NCBI GenBank assembly: GCA_022564535.1
Contig: JADFLD010000032.1
Span: forward strand, 1 to 10,203
DNA from: Gemmatimonadota bacterium
GTDB lineage: Bacteria; Gemmatimonadota; Gemmatimonadetes; Longimicrobiales; UBA6960
Direction: 5' to 3'
DNA length: 10,203 bases
Shown: positions 1 through 7,423 of the stretch, piece by piece
How positions within the stretch are numbered: position 1 is the first letter of the stretch
Layout: the number at the start of each line of letters is the position of its first letter
Notes under the pieces: model-generated
Seen by the model: only the letters and a program-made list of their open reading frames with translations
Databases searched by the model: none
Told to the model about the DNA's origin: nothing
Translations under genes and position numbers: made by a program

Positions 1-36
1 TTGGTGGCCGCGAGAACCCGTCTGGGGCTGCAATAC

Positions 37-537
37 CTACAAGTTGTCGACGTGAATGGCGCCGTCATCGGACACGAGGCCAAGCATGAGGGCTAGGTGG
101 CCGCCAGCGCTCCCGCCGAACACGCCGAGTCGATCGGGGTCGACGCCGAATTCGTCAGCATGCATGCGCACGTACCTCAGGGCCCGTCTTACGTCGGCCT
201 CGGCTTCGGGGACCTTGTACTTGGGCGCACTGCCGTGGCGGACGGCGAAGACCGTGAATCCCTTCGCGAGCAGACCCGCTGCACTCCGTCTCCCGAACGC
301 CTCCGGGGGCCCCCAGCGGGATACCCGCCCGCCACTGATCATGTAGAGGACCGCGGCGCCGTTGGAATTCGCCGGCGTCAGCACGTCGAACGTGAGCGCC
401 ATGCCGTCCTTGTGTCCGTACACCACGTCGGCCGCGATTCCAACGTCCGACAGCGGCGTGTCTTGCCCCCTCGCCATCGACGGTAGCGTACACGCCAAGA
501 CCATCAATCCGACCCACGCCTTCCTCGCTTTACCCAC
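37..537 (-). pseudogene. Exported alpha/beta hydrolase (BD-FAE/esterase-like), truncated, probably frameshifted
   Basis: The frame encodes 166 residues. A signal peptide is visible: basic start KARK, a hydrophobic core near residues 8-20, and a likely cut after MARG. An alpha/beta-hydrolase N-terminal half follows, with SGGRVSRWGPPEA near 68-80 (oxyanion-hole strand region), FAVRHGS near 97-103, and the nucleophile elbow GGSAGG at 141-146, in which Ser143 is the presumed nucleophile. Family members run to roughly 280-320 residues, with the catalytic Asp and His in the second half. Here a TAG ends the frame 23 residues after Ser143. In the +1 frame the remaining bases to the window edge read CSPRRVLAAT, which resembles the family's usual SSRV-A-V segment, so a 1-nt indel near 36-48 is likely. 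I chose the GTG start at 537 because GGGGAGG lies 8 nt upstream and the signal peptide begins there. It is the last visible gene of the minus-strand operon, 14 nt after the DUF6644-like gene. It could be a real pseudogene or a sequence error; the substrate is unknown. Confidence 0.72.
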
Positions 538-551
538 CGTTTGCGCCTCCC

Positions 552-1034
552 CTAAGAATATCCGATCCAACGACCCGCAGCTGCGACCGTGAACCACAAT
601 GCGAGCGAGATGGACGCGAGCAATCGGCTCCGGATGCACGTATCGAAGCTGTCGTCGCGGACCATTCGCGCGCGCACCGTGAACGTGAACACGAGTGCGA
701 TCGCGAGCGTCGGCATCTTCACCCAGAAGGCCGTGTTGTAGAAGCACTTGATGGCCTCGGACAGGAACAGCAGCGTGCCCGTCGAGAGCATCATGACGAC
801 ACTTCCGATGAGCAGGGGGCGGACATGACGGGCGAGCTCGTGGATCCGGGCCTGCCGCAGCCCCAAGCCCATCATTCTCAGATCCACGACCAGCACCGCC
901 CCGCCTAGAACGCACAGCGTGGTCAGATGCGTCGCCTCGAGAACGGGGAACAGCCAGATCGATTCACGCACGGCATTGCCCAGGAAGGTCGCCTCACACC
1001 ACTCGAAGAACGGAATCCAGGACTCCGGCGGCAC
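552..1034 (-). CDS. DUF6644-like four-helix integral membrane protein (second paralogue)
   Basis: This is a 160-residue inner-membrane protein with four hydrophobic segments near residues 31-52, 73-92, 103-121 and 137-155. It resembles the upstream gene product along its length: an F-EW start motif, ESIWLFPVLEATHL with His36, a DLR motif at 51-53, and the FYNTAFWVKM segment before helix 3. I recognise the pattern as DUF6644-like, a family of unknown function. Unlike its neighbour it has Arg121 where the neighbour has His117 at the end of helix 3. I chose the GTG start at 1034. It lies 1 nt after the upstream TAG, and the protein then begins at the family-typical distance from the F-EW motif. 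A longer TTG start at 1067 would overlap the upstream gene by 32 nt and is less likely. There is no strong ribosome-binding site, consistent with coupled re-initiation. Membrane location is well supported; function is not known. Confidence 0.82.
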   Translation of the reverse strand: MPPESWIPFFEWCEATFLGNAVRESIWLFPVLEATHLTTLCVLGGAVLVVDLRMMGLGLRQARIHELARHVRPLLIGSVVMMLSTGTLLFLSEAIKCFYNTAFWVKMPTLAIALVFTFTVRARMVRDDSFDTCIRSRLLASISLALWFTVAAAGRWIGYS

Positions 1035-1035
1035 G

Positions 1036-1593
1036 CTACTGTGCGTCCACGATGCAGCCCGCGGCAAAGTTTACGAACGCGGGCTGCGGCTGGATGTCGC
1101 AGTCGAACCAGTTGTACGCGACCAGGCGCCCCGAGAAGATGACGCCGGTCCACAGGACGAGCGAAACGAACCCGGCGACCCGCGCCGCGCGGGGGGGACG
1201 CCATGCGTTGTCCCACTCGTGGACCCGACTGTGGACGCGCGAATGGAACAGCCATGCATTCGCTCCGGCCGCCATCAGCAGGATGACCTTGATGCGGAAG
1301 AACAGGTTGTAGTAGTAGCGCAGTGGCGCGGAGTAGAAGAGGAGCAGGCCCGTCACCGCCATGAACGCGAAGCCCAACTTTGTCCAGGGAAGCAGTCTCC
1401 CCGTGAAGTCGGACACGGGAATCCCGCGAAAGACGACTCCGACGAGGCGGAGATCCATCATGATCGCCGTGCCGACGAAGAGGGCCAGACTGAGGACGTG
1501 CGCCGATTCGAGCAGAGGCCACATGTGGATCGATTCGAGAAGCGCGATGCTCCAGCGAGTACTCCCCAGCCACTCCAAGAACGTGGAGATCAT
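1036..1593 (-). CDS. DUF6644-like four-helix integral membrane protein (first paralogue)
   Basis: This is a 185-residue protein with four hydrophobic segments near residues 33-52, 72-90, 99-117 and 136-155. It opens with the FLEWL motif, then ESIHMWPLLESAHVL with His32 in the first helix, DLRLVG at 47-52, YYYNLFFRIK before helix 3, and His117 at the end of helix 3. These marks fit DUF6644-like membrane proteins, whose role is unknown. The paired intramembrane histidines could hold a b-type heme, but that is inference. The C-terminal tail after helix 4 holds two cysteines (165 and 180). The ATG at 1593 overlaps the stop of the cytochrome gene as ATGA, with GGAGG just upstream, so translation is probably coupled. 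The next gene starts 1 nt after this one ends. A short HSRVHSRVH duplication follows helix 3. Confidence 0.85.
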   Translation of the reverse strand: MISTFLEWLGSTRWSIALLESIHMWPLLESAHVLSLALFVGTAIMMDLRLVGVVFRGIPVSDFTGRLLPWTKLGFAFMAVTGLLLFYSAPLRYYYNLFFRIKVILLMAAGANAWLFHSRVHSRVHEWDNAWRPPRAARVAGFVSLVLWTGVIFSGRLVAYNWFDCDIQPQPAFVNFAAGCIVDAQ

Positions 1594-2114
1594 GATCCTC
1601 CGGGGTCGCCCGCGTCGGCTCTCTCGTTCGGACGGAGTGTCTCGAGGGCGTAGGTCGAATGGCAGTTCGTGCAGACCATGTAGACCTCCGCCCCTACGTC
1701 GAAGACCCCCTGCTCGTCACGAGCCTCCGCCACCTCGACGGCCCGCCGGCCGACCTCGATGAGCGCCCGGGACATCACCATCCAGGGCCCGTCATCGAGC
1801 GACCGACCATCCATCATGAGAAGATTCCCCGACTCGGCCACGACGAAGGCCGCGCTCACGACGGCCTCCCACTCTTCCTCGTTGGACGGTCGGATCTCGT
1901 GCGTACCGTTCTCATCCAGGATCCACCCCACGGCGTCCCAGTAGACCTCCGCCGCCGGCTCCAGGACGTGCCCCATCAGCTCAGGCACGTCGGCAACCGC
2001 GAGGTACATGTCGTCGCGCTCATCGGCGGCACACCCGGTGCCGCCAGCGACTCCGACGCAGCAGAGTCCGCGCAACACTGCGCCCATGGTCACCCGGTTC
2101 GTGTTCGCTTTCAT
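1590..2114 (-). CDS. Exported c-type cytochrome, c'/c556-like
   Basis: The protein has 174 residues. The N-terminus has a hydrophobic export signal (about 11-27). Cys28, preceded by GGTG, could be a lipoprotein site, but the lipobox is poor because -3 is Gly. The mature part is helical: VPELMGHVLEPAAEVYWDAVG at 43-63, then EEEWEAVVSAAFVVAESGNLLMM at 79-101. The C-terminal heme-attachment motif CTNCH is at 148-152, about 22 residues from the end. A C-terminal CXXCH plus a Met in the first helix (Met47) is the arrangement of cytochrome c'/c556 proteins, so covalent heme in the periplasm is likely. It heads the minus-strand operon and overlaps the first DUF6644-like gene by 4 nt, suggesting it exchanges electrons with those membrane proteins (inference). 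The start is uncertain. ATG 2114 is chosen because it gives a compact signal peptide. An in-frame ATG at 2138 adds 8 residues; neither has a clear ribosome-binding site. Confidence 0.82.
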   Translation of the reverse strand: MKANTNRVTMGAVLRGLCCVGVAGGTGCAADERDDMYLAVADVPELMGHVLEPAAEVYWDAVGWILDENGTHEIRPSNEEEWEAVVSAAFVVAESGNLLMMDGRSLDDGPWMVMSRALIEVGRRAVEVAEARDEQGVFDVGAEVYMVCTNCHSTYALETLRPNERADAGDPGGS

Positions 2115-2224
2115 GGCGCGGCAACGTAGGGCGCGCATGGACCTGGCGCACGGCAGCCGGTGGCGCCCGATGGCATGGGAGCCGATGTTGGCGTCGCACG
2201 TTTCCCAACCTGAGGAGTGTCTTC
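2115..2224. promoter_or_regulatory. Divergent intergenic region between the cytochrome operon and the serine hydrolase
   Basis: This 110-nt gap separates two divergently transcribed genes and must hold promoters for both unless one is read from a distance. The only clear element is GAGGAG near 2209-2214, 10 nt before the GTG at 2225, which serves as the ribosome-binding site of the serine hydrolase. I see no convincing -35/-10 pair and no long inverted repeat. The call rests on layout. Confidence 0.35.
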
Positions 2225-3523
2225 GTGCGTATCTCGACATTCGGCTTCTGCGCCGTCCTGATCCTGTCGCTCCCGAGCTCCGCCGCCTGCGCTGCCCCGG
2301 CGGACGGGTCTGCGTACCAAGACGCACAAGTGATCAGACGGGGCGCGCCGGCCGACGTCGGCATGTCGTCCGAAGGCCTCGGCCGGATCGGCCCGGCGAT
2401 GCAGGAGTTGATCGACGAGGGTCGGACGGGCGGAATCATGACGCTCGTCGCGCGCCGGGGGACGATCGTGCACTGGGAGGCGAACGGGTGGAGGGTTGTC
2501 GATGAGGACCCACTCGAGCCGAACGACGTCTTCCGCATCTACTCGATGACCAAGCCGATCACGAGCACGGCCATCATGATACTGGTCGAAGAGGGCCAAC
2601 TCGAACTAGACCAGCCTCTGTCCGACGTGGTGCCCGCGTTCGCCGACGTCGAAGTCTACGACGAAGGCGAGCTGAGAGCCCCGAGCAGACAGATCACCAT
2701 TCGAGACTTGCTGCGGCACACGTCCGGGCTGACGTACGGTGCCTTCGGCAACTCGGAAGTGGACCAGATGTACCGGGCCGCAGGAATCGGCGTCGCCAGC
2801 ACGCTCGATCTCGAAGAGACCGTGGCCGGAATCGCTGAGATGCCTCTTCTCGTCGATCCTGGCGCGCGCTGGAACTACTCGGTGTCCACGGACGTGCTCG
2901 GACGCGTCGTCGAAATCGTGTCCGGGCAGACGCTGGACAGCTTCTTCCAGGAACGCATCTTCGACCCTCTGGGCATGGTCGACACCGGCTTTCAGGTACC
3001 CGCGGAGAAGCTCGATCGCTTCACGGGCGTGTACTCGCGCCGGAACGACGAGCTGGTGATGTCCGACTCCCCAACCGACGGAGCGTTCGCGAAGCCACCG
3101 GTCTGGCTCTCGGGCGGCGGCGGCCTGACCTCGACCGCCATGGACTATCTGCGATTCAGTCTGATGATGCTGAACGAAGGCGAGCTCGACGGCGCGCGGA
3201 TTCTTCGGCCGGAGAGCGTCCGCGCCATGCGCTCCAATCAACTCCCCGACGCCTTGATTCCGATTCGCCTGGGCGGTCCGATAAGCAACAGCGGGTTCGG
3301 GCTCGGTTTCGCGGTCACCGTCGAGGGAGACGACGAAGGGCTCTTTTGGTGGGCTGGGATCGCGAGCACCTACTTCTGGATCGATCCGGTCGAAGACATC
3401 GTCGCGTTCGCGTGGACGCAGTACATGCCGCTCGGCGGGGTGCGCATCGACCCAATTCTTCGCGGCATCGTGTACGAGTCGCTCGTGGAACGGAACCGAC
3501 TCGTCCCCGTGGGGACGCCCTGA
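2225..3523 (+). CDS. Exported serine hydrolase, class C beta-lactamase/EstB-like fold
   Basis: The protein has 432 residues, a usual length for beta-lactamase-fold esterases/peptidases (Pfam Beta-lactamase). An N-terminal signal peptide spans about 1-24, with a likely cut in the ACAAPA region. The catalytic tetrad SMTK is at 107-110, with Ser107 as the acylated nucleophile and Lys110 as the base. The second motif is YSV at 218-220, with Tyr218 in the place of the class C tyrosine. The KTG-like strand is replaced by WWAGIAST near 375-382, the W-x-G form typical of esterase and peptidase members and not of true cephalosporinases. HTSGL at 165-169 and SGGGGLTSTAMDY near 296-308 are further family marks. 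The GTG start has GAGGAG upstream and leads straight into the signal peptide. It probably hydrolyses an ester, amide or D-amino peptide in the periplasm; the substrate cannot be read from sequence. It converges on the BNR gene with a 12-nt gap. Confidence 0.92.
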   Translation: MRISTFGFCAVLILSLPSSAACAAPADGSAYQDAQVIRRGAPADVGMSSEGLGRIGPAMQELIDEGRTGGIMTLVARRGTIVHWEANGWRVVDEDPLEPNDVFRIYSMTKPITSTAIMILVEEGQLELDQPLSDVVPAFADVEVYDEGELRAPSRQITIRDLLRHTSGLTYGAFGNSEVDQMYRAAGIGVASTLDLEETVAGIAEMPLLVDPGARWNYSVSTDVLGRVVEIVSGQTLDSFFQERIFDPLGMVDTGFQVPAEKLDRFTGVYSRRNDELVMSDSPTDGAFAKPPVWLSGGGGLTSTAMDYLRFSLMMLNEGELDGARILRPESVRAMRSNQLPDALIPIRLGGPISNSGFGLGFAVTVEGDDEGLFWWAGIASTYFWIDPVEDIVAFAWTQYMPLGGVRIDPILRGIVYESLVERNRLVPVGTP

Positions 3524-3535
3524 CTCGGGGGTCTT

Positions 3536-6500
3536 CTATCGTGACAGCTCTCCTTCGAGTGCGGCCCACTCGCCCGTCAGCGTCGCGAGCATCGACGTGA
3601 GGAAGCTCCGTTGCGCGGCCTGGTCCGCGGAAAGGGGCCCGACCCACCCCTGAGCGGAGCGGTAGAGTCCTCCCACTCTGCTGCTGAGCTCATCCGTCTC
3701 GCGAGCGAGGTCGCGGAGCCGTTGCTCCAACGACGCACCGACCGAGAGACGGTCATCGTCCGCGTCGAGGCGCTCCGCGACGTCACCGACCGACCGTGAC
3801 AGTGACTGAGCGTCGGCGGCCACCTCCCAGACGTCCAGAAGCGTCTCCGTCCATTCCCGGCGCACGAGCGTTTCGACGTCGATGCGCGGGTCTTCCCGAA
3901 CCTGGAAGGTCTGCTCCTGCGTCTCTCCTTCCGCCGTCATTCGGACGGTGTATCGGCCAGGCACGACGAAGGGACCCTGTCCCCCCGTATCCCGTCCGTC
4001 CGTCCAGGTATGCCTCAGGTCCCACACGGCGCGATTCAAGCCGCGCTCGCTGACCGCCTCTAACGCCGCCACCTGCGCGCCCGTGGCGTTGAAGACAGCG
4101 AAGTCCGCGGTGGTTCCGGCGCTTGCGGCCCAGAAGTCGAAGATCGCACCGGCCGGCGGGTTCTCGCCCTCGAAGATCATGTTGCCCGTGTGCGCCTTTC
4201 CGCCTCGATACCGAATCTGTTCGGCCGGCTCGATGGTGAAGAGGTGAGCCACCGACGCCGCGATATCCGGCGTCATCTCCTGGAACGCGTTCACCTGATC
4301 GAGAATCCAGAGGCCGCGGCCGTGCGTGGCGAGCACGAGGTCGTTGTCCCTCGGATGGATCACGAGATCGTTGACCGCGAGCGTCGGCAGGCCGCCCTTC
4401 AACTCGACCCAACTGTTGCCTCCGTCCCACGACCAGAACAGTCCGAACTCCGTGCCCAACCAGAGTACGTCCGGGTTTCGCGGGTCTTCGCGGACCGTGC
4501 GTACGACGCGATCGGCGGGAAGGCCGTCGGCGATGGAGCGCCACGAGCGACCGTTGTCCTCCGACTTCCACAGGTAGTTCGAGTAGTCGTCGTTGCGATA
4601 GTTGTTCGCGGCGACGTAGACCCTGCCCTGGACGGACTTCGACGCGTGGATCTGGTTGACCCACATCATGTCGGGCGCGCCGGGCATCGCCGCGGTGACG
4701 ACGCTCCACGAGGCCCCGTCGTCGAGCGACACCTGGACCATCCCGTCGTCGGTCCCGGCGTAGAGCACACCCGGAGTGAACTCCGACTCGGCGACCGCCG
4801 TCAGCGTGGGCCAGTACGGGATTCCGTCGTCGAGGGACAGCACGAAGGAGTCCACCGCCTGATCCATGATCACCAGCGACCGCCGATCGGTGCCCGTCGT
4901 GAGGTCGCCGAGTGAGGTCCAGCTGTCGCCTCGGTCCGTGCTCTTGAAGAGCTCGTTCAGCCCCGCGTACAGCGTGCTCGCGTCGTGCGGGCTGATCATG
5001 AAGGGGCCATCCCAGTTGCCGGGGGCCATGGCGTTGCCGAGACGCTGGTACGGGTCGCTCAGATCGGGCCACGTCGTCCAGTTGCGCCGGGCACCGATGA
5101 ACCCTTCCGCCTGGTTCGGGCGGATGTTGCGGCTCTGCCCCGTCACCATGTCGTTGCGCGTAAGGCCGAGGTATTGGCTCTCCGAATAGAGGATGCGGTT
5201 GTTCGTGGTGTCGACGAGACTCAGGAATCCGTCTCCCCCGCCCCACCGCGTCCAATCCTCGTTGAGAATCCCTTCCGAGCGGTACGTGGCGTTCGGGCCG
5301 CGCCACGAGCCGTTGTCCTGCAGGCCCCCGTAGACGTTGTACGGGTTCGCGAGGTCGACCGAGACGCGGTAGTACTGACTGAGCGGGAGGTTGGTCGAAA
5401 ACAGGAAGTGATCTCCGCGATCGTAGCTGATGCCCAGCCCTCCGTCGTCGAGCTTGATGACGTGGTCCGAGTCGTTCGGGTCCACCCACACGAAACGGTC
5501 GTCACCGTGCGTCCGATGCTCACGCGGGACCGTAAACGTCTTTCCGCCGTCGTCGGAGTAGCTGTAGGAGTTGAGCATGTAGATCCGCTGGTCGTCGTTC
5601 GGATCGACCATCGGCTGGCTCGCGTACATCGGCCGGGGGTTCCAGTCACCCTGGAGCGTCCAGCTCTCGCCCCGGTCTTCGCTTCGGTAGATGCCCGCCA
5701 GGCGCTGCTCGTAGGCGGTCGATGCGTTGAAGCGCTCACCTTGTTCGAGGCTGATGTAGACGATGCGCGGGTCGGCACGGTAGATCGTGATGCCGATACG
5801 GCCCATGTCGCCCGTGGCCAATCCGTTGTCCAAGCCGGCGTTCGTCAGCTTCGTCCACGAGTCACCGCCATCGGTGGTCTTGTATAGCCCACTGCCGCGT
5901 CCGCCGCCGTGAAAGCCCCACGGCCGACGCTGTCTCTGGTACATCGCGGCGTAGAGGATGTCGGGATCCGAGGGGTCCATCGCGACATCGACGGCCCCGG
6001 TCTGCGGATCGACGAAGAGAATCTGCTCCCACGACTCGCCGCCGTCGGTGGTCTTGTACAGACCGCGCTCCCGATTCGGACCCCAGAGGTGCCCCAACGC
6101 CGCCACGTAGACGATGTCAGAGTCGTCCGGATGCATGACGATCCGGCCGATGTGATGACTCTCCCGGAGTCCCATGTTGGTCCAGCTCTCGCCGCCATCG
6201 ATCGACTTGTAGACCCCATCACCCCACGACGAGGACTGACGGTTGGCCCGCTCTCCCGTACCGACCCACACGACGTTCGTATCTCTCTGGTGAACCGCGA
6301 TATCGCCCACCGAGTGAACCGCCTCGTGCTCGAAGACCGGGGTGAAGCGAATTCCGTTGTCGGTCGTCTTCCACACGCCGCCCGTCGCGGACGCGATGTA
6401 GAAGATCTTGGTGTTCGATTCCACCACGGCGATGTCGACCAGGCGTCCGCTCATGTTTGCGGGCCCGATGGAGCGAGGCGTCAGCCCGTCGAGGTCCGAC

Positions 6501-6580
6501 GACGAGATCTGGGCCTGGGCCGGTAGCGCATACCCGGCCGCGAGAGCGAAGCAGACGATCGAACGAAGGATGAGCCGCAT
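3536..6580 (-). CDS. Exported BNR/Asp-box (sortilin/VPS10-like) beta-propeller protein
   Basis: The protein has 1014 residues with a clear signal peptide (LILRSIVCFALAAGYALP, cut after AQAQ near 24). At least ten Asp-box motifs (S/T-x-D-x-G-x-x-W/F) lie near residues 72-79, 126-133, 177-184, 235-242, 300-307, 341-349, 547-554, 618-625, 673-680 and 717-724, implying one large or two tandem beta-propellers. About residues 785-897 form an Ig/FlgD-like beta domain (RAVWDLRHTW near 850-859, then VPGRYTVRM). The last ~110 residues are predicted helical. Such proteins are often labelled sialidase-like or glycosyl hydrolase, but Asp-boxes are structural and I see no clear sialidase Arg triad, so no enzyme activity is claimed. 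The start ATG 6580 has GGGAG 8 nt upstream; the frame is open 39 codons further upstream, but that stretch has no signal peptide. Roles in peptide or glycan binding at the cell surface are possible. Confidence 0.92.
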   Translation of the reverse strand: MRLILRSIVCFALAAGYALPAQAQISSSDLDGLTPRSIGPANMSGRLVDIAVVESNTKIFYIASATGGVWKTTDNGIRFTPVFEHEAVHSVGDIAVHQRDTNVVWVGTGERANRQSSSWGDGVYKSIDGGESWTNMGLRESHHIGRIVMHPDDSDIVYVAALGHLWGPNRERGLYKTTDGGESWEQILFVDPQTGAVDVAMDPSDPDILYAAMYQRQRRPWGFHGGGRGSGLYKTTDGGDSWTKLTNAGLDNGLATGDMGRIGITIYRADPRIVYISLEQGERFNASTAYEQRLAGIYRSEDRGESWTLQGDWNPRPMYASQPMVDPNDDQRIYMLNSYSYSDDGGKTFTVPREHRTHGDDRFVWVDPNDSDHVIKLDDGGLGISYDRGDHFLFSTNLPLSQYYRVSVDLANPYNVYGGLQDNGSWRGPNATYRSEGILNEDWTRWGGGDGFLSLVDTTNNRILYSESQYLGLTRNDMVTGQSRNIRPNQAEGFIGARRNWTTWPDLSDPYQRLGNAMAPGNWDGPFMISPHDASTLYAGLNELFKSTDRGDSWTSLGDLTTGTDRRSLVIMDQAVDSFVLSLDDGIPYWPTLTAVAESEFTPGVLYAGTDDGMVQVSLDDGASWSVVTAAMPGAPDMMWVNQIHASKSVQGRVYVAANNYRNDDYSNYLWKSEDNGRSWRSIADGLPADRVVRTVREDPRNPDVLWLGTEFGLFWSWDGGNSWVELKGGLPTLAVNDLVIHPRDNDLVLATHGRGLWILDQVNAFQEMTPDIAASVAHLFTIEPAEQIRYRGGKAHTGNMIFEGENPPAGAIFDFWAASAGTTADFAVFNATGAQVAALEAVSERGLNRAVWDLRHTWTDGRDTGGQGPFVVPGRYTVRMTAEGETQEQTFQVREDPRIDVETLVRREWTETLLDVWEVAADAQSLSRSVGDVAERLDADDDRLSVGASLEQRLRDLARETDELSSRVGGLYRSAQGWVGPLSADQAAQRSFLTSMLATLTGEWAALEGELSR

Positions 6581-6696
6581 GGTAGTGTCTCCCGGGGAAT
6601 GCTGTCGGAAGATGCCGCCGGTCGCTCCTTGCGGGAACCACCTCCGGCTGTGACTTGTACAGGAAGCTCGACCCGGAAACCGATATCCGTTGGCCA
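6581..6696. promoter_or_regulatory. Divergent intergenic region between the BNR gene and the DUF305 gene
   Basis: This 116-nt gap lies between two divergent genes and by layout should carry both promoters. On the minus strand GGGAG near 6589-6593 is the ribosome-binding site of the BNR gene. On the plus strand TTGTAC at 6656-6661 could be a -35-like box, but no good -10 box follows at 16-18 nt. No ribosome-binding site is evident before the DUF305 ATG at 6697. Confidence 0.35.
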
Positions 6697-7368
6697 ATGA
6701 AGACTCTCCATCGTCGGTCGTTCTCTTTGCTCGCGGCTGCCGCGACGGTGACCGCGTGCGCAGGCACCACGCCCAATCCGTCGACGGGCTCGGAGACCCC
6801 TACCCCCGTCAGTGGCGCCAGAATCGTTCAGCCGGGCGCACCCGGTCAGGCGAGTCGCACCATCGAGGCAAGTGAGCTCGAGCGGGCTGCAGGAGTCTCG
6901 TATTCGGACGCCGACGTCTACTTCATGCAGGGCATGATCTCACACCACGCGCAGGCGCTCGACATGACCGCCCTCGCGCGCAGGTCTGCCACGACGGAGG
7001 CGGTGCGCCTGATGAGCCTGCGCATGGAGATTTCACAGCGAGACGAGATCGGCCTCATGGAGCGCTGGCTCACCGATCACGGCGAGTCGACCCGAATGGA
7101 CATGGGCACTGGCATGCAGCTGATGCCCGGAATGCTGTCACCGGAGCAGATGCAGAAACTGGGTAGCACCAACGGCGGGGACTTCGATCGGCTCTTTCTG
7201 GAGCTCATGATTCAGCATCATCAGGGTGCGGTCGTGATGGTCGGCGAGCTCTTCAACACGTCGGGTGCAGGACAGGAGTCCTTGATTTTCAAGTTCGCGT
7301 CCGACGTCCACGCGGATCAAACGATGGAGATCGAGAGGATGCAGAGAGTGTTGAACCAAACACGTTGA
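6697..7368 (+). CDS. DUF305 domain lipoprotein, probable metal-related
   Basis: The protein has 223 residues. The N-terminus is a lipoprotein signal: HRR, a hydrophobic stretch, and the lipobox VTAC with Cys21 as the lipidated residue. A Pro/Thr-rich linker (about 22-50) follows, then a two-part four-helix DUF305 domain. Each half carries a His-His motif: FMQGMISHHAQALDM at 76-90 and LELMIQHHQGAVVM at 168-181. A Met-rich linker (Met at 134, 136, 140, 143, 146 and 152) joins the halves. DUF305 belongs to the ferritin-like helical group and often occurs near copper or other metal genes; the paired His and Met motifs could bind metal, but the function is not established. The ATG 6697 start is chosen for the signal peptide; a TTG 14 codons upstream would add a charged stretch. 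It lies 55 nt before the LVIVD gene in the same direction, so the two are probably co-transcribed. Confidence 0.9.
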   Translation: MKTLHRRSFSLLAAAATVTACAGTTPNPSTGSETPTPVSGARIVQPGAPGQASRTIEASELERAAGVSYSDADVYFMQGMISHHAQALDMTALARRSATTEAVRLMSLRMEISQRDEIGLMERWLTDHGESTRMDMGTGMQLMPGMLSPEQMQKLGSTNGGDFDRLFLELMIQHHQGAVVMVGELFNTSGAGQESLIFKFASDVHADQTMEIERMQRVLNQTR

Positions 7369-7423
7369 CCGTCGGACGTCCGCGCCGAACCGATTTTATT
7401 TCCCGAAGACACAGAGGTAGAGG

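Noticed and set aside
1032..1067. TTG start at 1067 for the second DUF6644-like gene
   Set aside because: It adds 11 residues overlapping the upstream gene without family resemblance; GTG 1034 sits directly after the upstream stop and gives the expected N-terminus.
919..1653. A 244-codon plus-strand open frame opposite the DUF6644-like genes
   Set aside because: The opposite strand encodes two paralogous membrane proteins with matching motifs; this frame is charged and motif-free.
2225..3523. Serine hydrolase as a true beta-lactamase resistance gene
   Set aside because: The motifs (SMTK, YSV, W-A-G in place of KTG) fit the broad esterase/peptidase group; nothing specific supports beta-lactam hydrolysis.
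3783..5489. A 568-codon open frame on the minus strand inside the BNR gene
   Set aside because: It overlaps the real gene in another frame, is dominated by Arg/Gly/Pro, and has no recognisable motif.
4985..5887. A 300-codon plus-strand open frame opposite the BNR gene
   Set aside because: It is antisense to a clear coding region with ten Asp-boxes, and its composition (Val/Arg/Asp-rich) is typical of a shadow frame.
6656..6690. TTGTAC as a -35 box for the DUF305 gene
   Set aside because: No acceptable -10 hexamer lies at 16-18 nt; the nearest AT-rich bases (GATATC) are a poor match, so it is not called as a promoter.
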